Assembly (NCBI GenBank): GCA_046329535.1
Contig: JAXLUN010000005.1
Coordinates: 268,244-332,243 of the forward strand
DNA: 64,000 nt
Source of the DNA: Bog-950 sp046329535
GTDB taxonomy: Bacteria > Bacteroidota > Bacteroidia > Chitinophagales > LD1
Direction of reading: 5' to 3'
The notes below the pieces were generated by a model, which saw only the letters and a program-made list of their open reading frames with translations, did no database searches and was not told the origin of the DNA. Below, piece by piece: positions 27,201 to 34,059 of the stretch (the first letter of the stretch is position 1; the number at the start of each line of letters is the position of its first letter). The position numbers were made by a program, and so were the translations under genes.

Positions 27201-29942
27201 AGCGCCCGAAGTTCCGGAGCTGTTTCCATAATTTTCGGCATTGCTCACGTTATTCCAGCTACTTAAAAAGCTGTTCCAGTTGGTTTGAAAACCACCCGAA
27301 CTGCTGCCGCTGTTGTTGCCGGCCTTAGCCGGGCCGTTGCCGGGGCCATACCAGGTATTGAACAGATTTTGTCCGTTGTTGCTCAGCGTGCCATTATTGA
27401 TACTGAGCGTGAGGTCGTTCAGATTAAGGGTGGTTTGCGAAGAAGGTTCCTTCACTGTGAGCTCCACTTCCTTATCGCGGAAGCCGGGCTTCTTTACCAC
27501 CAGGATGTGCTTACCCGGTATGTTATACAGCACAAACTTACCCAGTGCATTGCTGGTGTTGGGTGTGCCTCCGGTTTTCCAGGCTACTACGGCATCATCC
27601 TGCGCTATGCCATCTTCATCTACTATGCGCCCGGTAACCGGAATCAATTTACCGGTTACATAAATGGTGCGTTCTACCAGCTGAGGTTTCATGTTCAGAG
27701 ACAGCTCTTCGCTGTATGCATCTATGCCGGCTCCGGCCTTAATCTCCAGTTTGTATGGGGCGCTGTTCACCTCTATATCCATGATATCAAACTCACCCTT
27801 ATCGTTGGTGGTGGCGGTGTAGCTTTTGCTGCCGCGGCTGATACTCACCAATATACCTTTCACCGGAGCATTGGTTTCTTTCATCACCACCGTGCCTTTT
27901 ACCTCGGGGTTGCGCGCATCTAAATGCACGGCATATTTAAATACAGGTGTTTCGGTTTTATCGAGATAATTGGCAAACAGCTGTCCGTTGGTGCCGCTGA
28001 TATTCAGCCCCACTTTGTTGCTGTAGTACCCTTCGTGTTGGGTTTCTACACAAAAATGTCCTCCGGTAAAGTGGCGTGGAAATACGCGGGGCAATACGGT
28101 GAGGTCTTTCAGTTGTGCTACCTGTACGTTGCCCAGGTCATCGGCAATGTTTTGCTGATGCCTCATCCCTTCATGGCGAAGATTGGGGTGAACGGCATAA
28201 CTCCAGTCATCGGGGTCGTGGTTTACCTGAATGGTGCAGTTTTTAAGCGGCTTGTTATCCATATCGGTTACATCAAACTGTAAGCGAAAGGTTTTGGCCA
28301 AACCGGTGAGGGTGCCAATGCTGTAGCTGTTATCGGTCAGCGAGTTAAGCGGAATCTTGACTTCGGGAAAAATAAAATTGGGGTCGTCTATTTCGAGCGC
28401 TACATCATAAAAAGACGGGATTAAATTATTCGAAAAAAAGATTTCAAACTCCCCATTGGCCGAGGTATAAACCGTGCCGATAGTTTGTGCATTGTACGTG
28501 GGGTTGTAGCCGCCTAAACCCAGGTCGGGTTTGTAACCGTTGCCCAGCTGCACAATTTCATCTTTCGGTGTAAGGCTCACTTTTACCTTGGTATGCTCCA
28601 GCGGGTACATTTTATCGCCTACCAGTTTTAATATCTTATCGCGTTTTTCAGTAAAGGCATTTTTCTTTTCAGGGGTGGCTAAGCCGGCTAAATCGGCCAG
28701 ATTCTGCGCGTAGCTTTCTCCCTGAAAAAAGACGCCATCGCTCACCCCGCCCCAGTTAACTGAAGCCGTGCTGCCCGATACCCCACTGCTGCCCCCTTTG
28801 TTACCATGATTGCCAGCGGTTGGAAAATTGATTCCTCCCAGGGTGTATTCGGTACCGGCTCCTAAATCGGCCACCGTAGTGTTTGATAAATCGCTGCCAT
28901 AGCTGGTGCCGGCCAATTGAGCGGCTATGGTGTTGGCTTCATCGGTTTTGCGGAAAGCCCACTGCAGTTTACCTTTTACACTCACCTGCGGTATCATGTT
29001 TTGGATACCCGGGTTATTAACTTTGGGTACTACAGGCGAACTGCCGCTGCCGGTTACGGTGTTGGAAGTGACTACCGGTTTGGCATAGGTAAACCAGCAG
29101 CTTTCGCTGAACCCCTGGTTTTTAAACTGCATGGTGTTATCGAAAGCCGAAGCCCGTACGCGCCAGGCGTATTTCTTTCCTTCTTCCAGTTGCGGATAGG
29201 CATTGCTGTATACCAGCGAGTTGGCTCCGGTGAGAATGGTGTTAAACAGCACCGGAAAGGCATTGTTTTTCAGCACATCGAAGGGGTTTAATGTATTGGG
29301 CACTTCTTTGAGCGTAAACTCATACTGCACATTGCCGCGGGCTGTTGCCGGAGGAGCCCAGTTAAACAACACAAACTGCGGACTTTGCGCCATTACCGTA
29401 TTTCCGCAAAGCGGCTGTATGACCTGCGGTGGGTCAACATAGCTGAGCGGAAAATACACACAGCCCATGGGTTCGCCTGCCGAGAGCGGTTGCGAGGTGG
29501 TATAGTCCAGCGCCTGCACGCAGATGCTGTAATTGCCCTCGGGCAGTGCCTGATTTTGCCGCAACTGCGCGGCACTGACTCCGGCCAGATTCAGATTGTT
29601 GAGGTTGAAGTAATCGGTCAGTTCAAAACTGTTGAAGCTGAGATTTTGAATGGCACCGGCTGTGAGGGTAATAGGCGAGGAGGGTGTAAACGAAGTGTTG
29701 GTGCTGATGCTTACTCCGTTATCGCCTGCAATTTTTACACGCAGCTTAACGTTGCGTGTCATGGTGCCCAGATTGCGCAGCGTGAGCAATACCATGTTGG
29801 GCTGGTCTACATAGGTAGAGAAGTAAGGCGAATAGGGTGGGTTAATAGCTACGGTTACGTCTACCGCATTCTGCGCGCGGATGCCGAGGTGGCACAGGCA
29901 TGCCAAAAGCACGGCCAGTGCGTATCTGCATATTTTTTTCAT
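24201..29942 (-). CDS. Very large secreted multidomain protein (carboxypeptidase-regulatory-like repeats, Cys-rich end)
   Basis: 1913 residues, signal peptide MKKICRYALAVLLACLCHLGIRAQ. The N-terminal part (25-290) has an Ig-like domain and a fibronectin-like strand set (FNWAPPATARGNVQYEFTLKEV). From about 560 to 1170 there are several carboxypeptidase regulatory-like beta domains (GTVVMKETNAPVKGILVSI, TGRIVDEDGIAQDDAVVAW, GKVSSSGAAVKAATVYIDG). About 1250-1800 is a repetitive, Gly- and Ser-rich beta region like a filament or autotransporter helix. The last 55 residues are rich in Cys (CCGGCGSTKICSECAWFVCV). No T9SS signal is seen at the C-terminus. The layout resembles Bacteroidota proteins sometimes labelled TANFOR-domain proteins, but I cannot confirm that. 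GC content is clearly higher than in neighbouring regions. Confidence 0.75.
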   Translation of the reverse strand: MKKICRYALAVLLACLCHLGIRAQNAVDVTVAINPPYSPYFSTYVDQPNMVLLTLRNLGTMTRNVKLRVKIAGDNGVSISTNTSFTPSSPITLTAGAIQNLSFNSFELTDYFNLNNLNLAGVSAAQLRQNQALPEGNYSICVQALDYTTSQPLSAGEPMGCVYFPLSYVDPPQVIQPLCGNTVMAQSPQFVLFNWAPPATARGNVQYEFTLKEVPNTLNPFDVLKNNAFPVLFNTILTGANSLVYSNAYPQLEEGKKYAWRVRASAFDNTMQFKNQGFSESCWFTYAKPVVTSNTVTGSGSSPVVPKVNNPGIQNMIPQVSVKGKLQWAFRKTDEANTIAAQLAGTSYGSDLSNTTVADLGAGTEYTLGGINFPTAGNHGNKGGSSGVSGSTASVNWGGVSDGVFFQGESYAQNLADLAGLATPEKKNAFTEKRDKILKLVGDKMYPLEHTKVKVSLTPKDEIVQLGNGYKPDLGLGGYNPTYNAQTIGTVYTSANGEFEIFFSNNLIPSFYDVALEIDDPNFIFPEVKIPLNSLTDNSYSIGTLTGLAKTFRLQFDVTDMDNKPLKNCTIQVNHDPDDWSYAVHPNLRHEGMRHQQNIADDLGNVQVAQLKDLTVLPRVFPRHFTGGHFCVETQHEGYYSNKVGLNISGTNGQLFANYLDKTETPVFKYAVHLDARNPEVKGTVVMKETNAPVKGILVSISRGSKSYTATTNDKGEFDIMDIEVNSAPYKLEIKAGAGIDAYSEELSLNMKPQLVERTIYVTGKLIPVTGRIVDEDGIAQDDAVVAWKTGGTPNTSNALGKFVLYNIPGKHILVVKKPGFRDKEVELTVKEPSSQTTLNLNDLTLSINNGTLSNNGQNLFNTWYGPGNGPAKAGNNSGSSSGGFQTNWNSFLSSWNNVSNAENYGNSSGTSGAMAAGSSIAYLNGVFDNPASNLPDAALGLSNAFDAGDIVIKRFYLALVVRNEAKSPLSGCRIEFNGDSVGQTGPGGTVVLKNVSPNTSNGLVVYGPDGSDFIPQANNVVLSASSDTTVLEIYLKKGIAVSGKVSSSGAAVKAATVYIDGMDYVKAKTDSAGQYKLGIPAGNFTLRAVKTGLVGDAKTQDFTAGTYTVDFNLKDAGFDASKLLGFPIQLTESTDLGGGEYSISGEFVNLPSNPVFTATGGMKIPFHAQKVKKTGSSIAPSAGEIITDISSLNFTLWSYLHLKLQESAGIKVKAVNGNTAKGKIEGTLKVDLGATFPSISGFSFPSGSLSLSNGTTTVLPVYTSDGSAPFNENNLKLSGASNAWTLYELGLNVDYGNTYISKDGISIAGEITTEGFKYLPTLKMKIDQLEITKTGSIGKLKVQFSPTPSVSLGSWTLAMDHIDINPTGLRLGGSVKGAVAGYNFSLPFAELNLNKTNLTGGIFSFPVGGINLLDFVKINPGLSSGLTFSGVPSSTKFQLSGNVNFKFEKYFGTDVKIDNFKLMSDGNVAGSLTTSRSYNLFSIISLTVNNLGINTATKQVDLGGKIQFDALSIGAGVGTNLHYKKSSVTFDDFDVNISAGGIGAIQAKLSFANQGFRCDDAHLKIASSPIDFKAKFHYDNTGLGAYFNMGPAFVVPIGPLSLDKIGGGFDYNKVNSSFTVYGDCRIKFTPDPYGAIELDPTSFAIKVSGGGPELSASAKGKVVKIPVADASFVMSIPERRASLTASAGAGITFIPGLSASGNFGINAEIGFGSDPYLFFGQSMNIHVPFLCNSSGGMAVGVNYPVSASQAETYHIPAGKFTGVGSWATASIGSTKENAPGIDVGIGTAKYWCGYNSTVGMWANLQGNSAGFSFGGQWGAGAEACVSIFGCFGLSASASGTVSGALSSSGIESASGTLAAHAGANVGCCGGCGSTKICSECAWFVCVPCGARVCINPSVTVSYDKGSGFSVSY

Positions 29943-30413
29943 AGTGTGTGTTTTCGTGTGTCAGGAGAAAAACGGAATAAAAGTAACAGTTTCTGTCAAT
30001 TAATTAAGCCCGTTCATCAACGGGGGTATGTTGGTGTTTGTTGTTGCGGGCTATACACAGCGGTTGGGTTGGCTGAGGCGTTCAACCACCAGGCACAGCA
30101 TCTCTTCAATTTCGTGCAGGGTTTGGGCATTCCGTGAAACGGGCATCATGACCTTTTACAGTTTTAACACACCTAACAGCTAGCTACAGCTACCGCACGC
30201 TGTAGCTGAAGTAAGCCTAACTTTTGGGTTATGCTAACCGCACACCAGCGCCCTTACTTTCTATTTCGGAAATCAAAAACACACAGCCGGGTAAGTTCCA
30301 GGTAAGCTGGGCGAACGAAGAAGAAGGAAAAGTGAAAGAGAAAGGAAGAAAAAAATTAGCCCGGGCAGGCTTACGGCCTCCTGGCCCCGCATGGGTGGCT
30401 TAAAATGTGGAAT
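29943..30413. other. Non-coding stretch upstream of the large secreted-protein gene
   Basis: Holds the promoter region of the minus-strand array. No TAnnTTTG element is clear within the first 100 bases. It contains one short inverted pair (AGCCCGTT/AACGGGGG-like at 30006-30026) and one possible tiny reading frame, listed separately. Confidence 0.4.
30051..30149 (-). CDS. Possible 32-residue small ORF or gene remnant
   Basis: A minus-strand frame starting with two ATG codons (30149 and 30146) and ending at TAG 30051. The peptide would read MMPVSRNAQTLHEIEEML followed by a short helix and QPNRCV. Codon choice and GC content match the neighbouring large gene rather than the AT-rich cassette, and the middle could form an amphipathic helix. 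It may be a real micro-protein, a remnant of a larger gene, or chance. No homologue is recognised. Confidence 0.2.
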   Translation of the reverse strand: MMPVSRNAQTLHEIEEMLCLVVERLSQPNRCV

Positions 30414-30745
30414 AAACGCATAAACGCGGGGTATCATCGCGATGATTTCTGCCAACATCGCATGAACGCGAAAAATTATTGCAATGATTTGTTGCAACAT
30501 CGCATGAACGCGAAAAATTACTGCGATGATTTGTTGCAACATCGCATGAACGCGAAAAATTATCGCGATGATTTGTTGCAACATCGCATGAACGCGAAAA
30601 ATTATCGCGATGATTTGTTGCAACATCGCATGAACGCGAAAAATTATTGCAATGATTTCTGCCAACATCGCATGAACGCGACAAGTTATTGCAATGATTT
30701 CTGCCAACATCGCATGAACGCGACAAGTTATTGCAATGATTTATC
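30414..30745. repeat. Tandem array of a 42-bp repeat, one degenerate plus seven good copies
   Basis: Period 42, with the anchor CATCGCATGAACGCG at 30456, 30498, 30540, 30582, 30624, 30666 and 30708, and a decayed copy before them from about 30414. Each unit carries CGCG-A/T-CGCG-like arms; units 1 to 4 also end in the 10-base palindrome TGTTGCAACA across the junction. Sequence changes are confined to a few positions. There are no spacers, so it is not a CRISPR. Both strands are open in one frame because 42 is a multiple of 3 (14-residue units), but no start context supports a protein. Likely a minisatellite or a protein-binding array. Confidence 0.9.
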
Positions 30746-31120
30746 GGAACAGGGGAATGATGGGCCCTACCCCAATTACCTCATCGGGTGCCCAAACATG
30801 GCCGCCAAAAAAAGTGGCGTTTGGGCCCCAAAATGGGGTTTTGGGGGCAGGCCAAAAATGTCAACCGTCCTTGCAAACCCGTCATTCGTCCTTGAAAACC
30901 CGTCAACGGGATAATAGTTGAAAAAATATGGAAAGGTTTTTTAAGGTTTGTGGGGTGGGGGGGAAGAAATAGGAGGAAATGGATTTTTAGAGAAAACTAC
31001 CTCCTATATTCGTGAAGCAGGAAATAGGGGGAATTTTTCGGGAGGAAAACTACCGGTATAAGTAAGTTACCGGCAATGCTTTTTGACGACAGTGCTTCAA
31101 CAAACTAATTGACTAAAATT
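30746..31120. other. Repeat-rich intergenic stretch ahead of the ParB-like cassette
   Basis: No gene. It holds three structures: a hairpin at 30791-30825 (CCCAAA/TTTGGG outer, CGCCA/TGGCG inner pairs); a 21-bp direct repeat in two copies, 30866-30886 and 30887-30907 (CGTCCTTGMAAACCCGTCA core); and an imperfect duplication of about 40 bp, 30964-31006 and 31019-31059, sharing GAAATAGG...TTTTT...GGAAAACTACC-type sequence. G-rich runs lie at 30950-30963. Confidence 0.6.
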
Positions 31121-31128
31121 TACCTTTG
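31121..31128 (+). promoter_or_regulatory. Candidate -7 promoter element (TACCTTTG) of the ParB-like/methyltransferase operon
   Basis: Exact TAnnTTTG match 20 bases before the ATG at 31149. No convincing -33 TTG at the usual distance, so transcription strength is uncertain. Confidence 0.5.
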
Positions 31129-31148
31129 ACTAATTTTAAAAAATAAAT

Positions 31149-32507
31149 ATGGCTAAGACAAAGACAATCAAGCTGACTGACTTACAAGTTAACCCTGAAA
31201 ACTACAGGTTTGAACCAGTCGCAAGCCAAAAAGAGGCAATTGACACTATGGTTCGTGACCAAGGTGACAAACTTTTCAAACTTGCTGAGCACATAGTAGC
31301 TAACGGACTTAATCCTAATGACAGGGTTCAAACAGTTGCGTCAAGCCATGATAAAACAAAATACAATGTAGTTGAGGGCAACCGTAGAACGGTTGCCCTC
31401 AAGTTGCTGAATAATCCTGACCTACTTGACGGGCATCATAACAGCAACTTAAAAAAGAAGTTTCGTAAACTACATGACGAAAATAAATCAGCCATAATTC
31501 ATAATGTTGAATGCACTCTTTATGACAGCCCCGCAGAAGCCGACAAATGGATTAAACTGAAACATGCTGGACAACTGGACGGTGTTGGAACTGTGACATG
31601 GACAGCTCAACAAGTTGACAGATTTGAAGAAAAAGTTGAAGGTAAATCTTCAATTTCATTGCAAGCAATAAAGCTCTTAGAAAAATCGGGAGATGTTCCA
31701 ACGGAAGTAAAATCAAATTTGAAATATTTAGCTATTTCAAATCTTGAAAGATTAATTTCTGACCCAAAGGTCAGAACATTTTTAGGAGTTGAAATCAACA
31801 ATGGAATTATTCAATCAGACATTGAAGAGAAAGAAGTAATCAAAGGGCTGGCACATATTGCCAAAGACTTGCTTGACCCTAAATTTAATGTCAAGAAAAT
31901 TTACACTAAGGAAGATAGAGAAGACTATTTGAAAAGTATTCCAAAGACAAGTCAGCCTAATACAAAAATAAAAGCATCTAAACCTTGGCAGTTCAATAAC
32001 ACTGCATCCCCCAGCCCTCCTGTTCCGCCAAAACCTAAACCAAACCCTAAGGATAGAGACATTCTCATTCCGAAAACTTGTCTTTTGAAAATAAAAAATC
32101 CAAAAGTTAATTCTCTGTATCATGAACTTCAAAAGCTGCCATTAAGCAAGTTTACAAATGTGGCAGCAATAGCATTCAGAGCGTTCATTGAAAATAGTAT
32201 GGACTGTTATATTGAAGAAAACAAGCTAACACATACAAAGGATGGCAAAAAGACATTAGACAAATACAGCCCTTTTATAACTAAGATTACAGAAGTCGCA
32301 AATCACCTTGAAACAAACAAATTAGCAGATGCACATTTGTGTAAAGGAATTAGGAGTGCAGCAAATAACAAAAATGATTTGCTTGGGATTGAAACTTTAC
32401 ACGCTTACGTGCATAATGCAAAGTTTTCTGCAATCGCTTCTAACATGGTAATCACTTGGGACAATATTCAGCCCTTCGTTGAGAAGGTTTGGGCAAACAT
32501 TAAATAA
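31149..32507 (+). CDS. ParB/Srx-fold (ParB N-terminal-like) protein of a methyltransferase cassette
   Basis: 452 residues. The first 110 residues form a ParB-like domain: KLTDLQVNPENYRFEP, a helix with LAEHIVANGLNPND, and the signature VVEGNRRTVALKLL, which equals the ParB GxRRxxA box that binds CTP in true ParB proteins. No helix-turn-helix of the chromosomal ParB type is obvious after it. The middle is helical; a Pro/Lys linker (SPSPPVPPKPKPNPKDRD, about 290-307) leads to a C-terminal helical domain. The gene is AT-rich compared with its neighbours and is followed after 3 bases by an adenine methyltransferase gene, so the pair is an operon, probably acquired. Role is unknown; ParB-like domains occur in partition, nuclease and defence proteins. 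Confidence 0.75.
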   Translation: MAKTKTIKLTDLQVNPENYRFEPVASQKEAIDTMVRDQGDKLFKLAEHIVANGLNPNDRVQTVASSHDKTKYNVVEGNRRTVALKLLNNPDLLDGHHNSNLKKKFRKLHDENKSAIIHNVECTLYDSPAEADKWIKLKHAGQLDGVGTVTWTAQQVDRFEEKVEGKSSISLQAIKLLEKSGDVPTEVKSNLKYLAISNLERLISDPKVRTFLGVEINNGIIQSDIEEKEVIKGLAHIAKDLLDPKFNVKKIYTKEDREDYLKSIPKTSQPNTKIKASKPWQFNNTASPSPPVPPKPKPNPKDRDILIPKTCLLKIKNPKVNSLYHELQKLPLSKFTNVAAIAFRAFIENSMDCYIEENKLTHTKDGKKTLDKYSPFITKITEVANHLETNKLADAHLCKGIRSAANNKNDLLGIETLHAYVHNAKFSAIASNMVITWDNIQPFVEKVWANIK

Positions 32508-32510
32508 AAT

Positions 32511-33362
32511 ATGAACTTCTATTCACCACTTCGCTATCCTGGAGGCAAGGGAAAAGTTGCTGACTACTTTAAACAAGTTTTCAAAGACAATTTGCTATAT
32601 GACGGAGTTTATGTTGAACCCTATGCAGGTGGAGCATCAGTAGCTTTATCGCTCTTGTTTAATGAATACGCATCTAAAATCATAATCAATGATATTGACC
32701 GTTCCATTTTTTCATTTTGGCACTCCGTTCTAAATAAAACAGACGAACTGTGTCGGTTAATCCATGACACACCAGTTACAGTAGAAACTTGGGAACGACA
32801 GCGACAGATACAAAAAGATAAACAACGACAGGGATTGCTGAAAGTTGGTTTCTCAACTTTCTTTCTCAATCGGACAAACCGCTCTGGAATTTTGAACGCT
32901 GGAATTATCGGTGGCCGACAGCAAACAGGAGAATGGAAAATTGATGCACGATACAATAAAAAAGACTTAATCAACCGAATTGAAAGAATAGCTCAATACA
33001 AAAACAAAATAGATTTACACAACTCGGACGCTGTTCAACTTGTAAAATCACTCAGAAAAACACTCCCCGCAAAATCACTATTCTATTTTGACCCGCCTTA
33101 TTATGTTAAAGGCAAAGACCTTTATCTAAACTACTATCAAGACAACGACCATCTAGACATCGCAACCGAAATAAGTAAAGTAAGTAATCAAAAATGGATT
33201 GTAACTTATGACGATGTTTCACAAATCCGTAATCTCTATTCTGACTACAGAAAAAAACCTTTTAAATTATTTTACAGTGCGGGTAGTGCTAATAAAGAAG
33301 GTAAAGAGATTATGATTTTTTCCGACAATATTTATATTGCTAAACATCCAATTTTAGCATGA
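32511..33362 (+). CDS. D12-class N6-adenine DNA methyltransferase (Dam-like)
   Basis: 283 residues. Motif I for S-adenosylmethionine is at the very start, PLRYPGGKGKVADYF, and the catalytic motif IV DPPYY is in LFYFDPPYYVKG (about residue 195). FVEPYAGGASVALSLL-type sequence (here YVEPYAGGASVALSLL) is the FxGxG-like motif region of this class. D12 enzymes methylate adenine, often in GATC, but the target cannot be read from sequence. No restriction endonuclease gene is adjacent, so it could be an orphan, or the ParB-like partner might supply a linked activity. Start 3 bases after the partner's stop. Confidence 0.9.
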   Translation: MNFYSPLRYPGGKGKVADYFKQVFKDNLLYDGVYVEPYAGGASVALSLLFNEYASKIIINDIDRSIFSFWHSVLNKTDELCRLIHDTPVTVETWERQRQIQKDKQRQGLLKVGFSTFFLNRTNRSGILNAGIIGGRQQTGEWKIDARYNKKDLINRIERIAQYKNKIDLHNSDAVQLVKSLRKTLPAKSLFYFDPPYYVKGKDLYLNYYQDNDHLDIATEISKVSNQKWIVTYDDVSQIRNLYSDYRKKPFKLFYSAGSANKEGKEIMIFSDNIYIAKHPILA

Positions 33363-33416
33363 CAACATCGGTTACATTAAACGGACAAGACGACTTAAAA
33401 AGAGTAGCACATGCCC

Positions 33417-33458
33417 GTTCTTCCAAGTCTTCCGGCTCTGCGGGTGACTTGGTAGAAC
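33417..33458 (+). terminator. Hairpin after the methyltransferase gene
   Basis: Arms of 13 bases, GTTCTTCCAAGTC and GACTTGGTAGAAC, complementary except one T-T pair, around a 16-base loop; the sequence after is AT-rich (ATTTTATTTT). Probably the operon terminator; it is not an integron attC site because the conserved core sites are absent. Confidence 0.55.
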
Positions 33459-33533
33459 AATGATTTTATTTTCGTATTGCAGCCCTATAAGATGGGGTAT
33501 AAAGCGGCATAACAATAACTTATCAGTACAATC

Positions 33534-33824
33534 ATGGCCATCAAAGGAACATTAAAGACCTGCCCCCAAGGACATCAATTCTACAAAAGTAGCGGCTGCC
33601 CAACCTGCCCCATTTGTGAAGAAGAACGCAAACCGAAAGACGGTTTTCTTTCATTAATAGCTGCCCCGGCAAGACGGGCATTAGAAAGAGAAAACATGAA
33701 GACCTTAGAAGATTTAGCCAAATGGACAGAAAAGGAAATCATTAATCTTCACGGAATGGGACCAAGTACAATTCTAAAACTCAAAAAGGTATTGAGTGAA
33801 AACGGTCTTTCTTTTAAAAGATAA
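33534..33824 (+). CDS. Small zinc-ribbon plus RNA polymerase alpha C-terminal-domain-like protein
   Basis: 96 residues. The N-terminus is a metal-binding knuckle, TCPQGHQFYKSSGCPTCPIC, with Cys and His spaced to bind one or two zinc ions. Residues 38-96 (FLSLIAAPARRALERENM ... LHGMGPSTILKLKKVL) match the helix-hairpin-helix of the RNA polymerase alpha C-terminal domain, which binds DNA and activators. Proteins of this type are widespread in Bacteroidota as stand-alone genes of unknown function. It stands 171 bases after the methyltransferase gene, in the same direction, separated by a hairpin, so it may be an independent gene. Confidence 0.75.
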   Translation: MAIKGTLKTCPQGHQFYKSSGCPTCPICEEERKPKDGFLSLIAAPARRALERENMKTLEDLAKWTEKEIINLHGMGPSTILKLKKVLSENGLSFKR

Positions 33825-33975
33825 TAGGAACAACAATCAAGTGATCAAAACAACGAACCGCAAACAAAACCATTGCAATAGTCAGGGTTTGGTATTTAGC
33901 ATTTAAAAATGCCGGGAGGTATCGGGAAGTAAAAAACAGACTGCAGCGTAAACTATAGTTGGTATAAAAAATAAA

Positions 33976-34007
33976 CCCCTCCAACAGCTCAGGGCCAATT
34001 GGAGGGG
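33976..34007 (-). terminator. Intrinsic terminator of the T9SS type A cargo gene
   Basis: CCCCTCCAA (33976-33984) and TTGGAGGGG (33999-34007) form a stem; read on the minus strand it is followed by a T-rich run (GTTTATTTTTTAT). Confidence 0.7.
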
Positions 34008-34059
34008 GGAGTATGTTCAGGGGCTTTCAGGCTCCCGGTATGAGATAGAAATATCCGGT

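Noticed and set aside
29385..30137. 250-residue plus-strand frame
   Set aside because: Antisense shadow of the 1913-residue gene, whose codon use and domain content are clear; similar shadows at 27285-27923 and 27924-28283.
30414..30745. CRISPR array
   Set aside because: Units are contiguous and nearly identical with no unique spacers, and no cas gene is present.
33417..33458. Integron attC site
   Set aside because: Hairpin lacks the RYYYAAC/GTTRRRY core sites and no integrase is seen.
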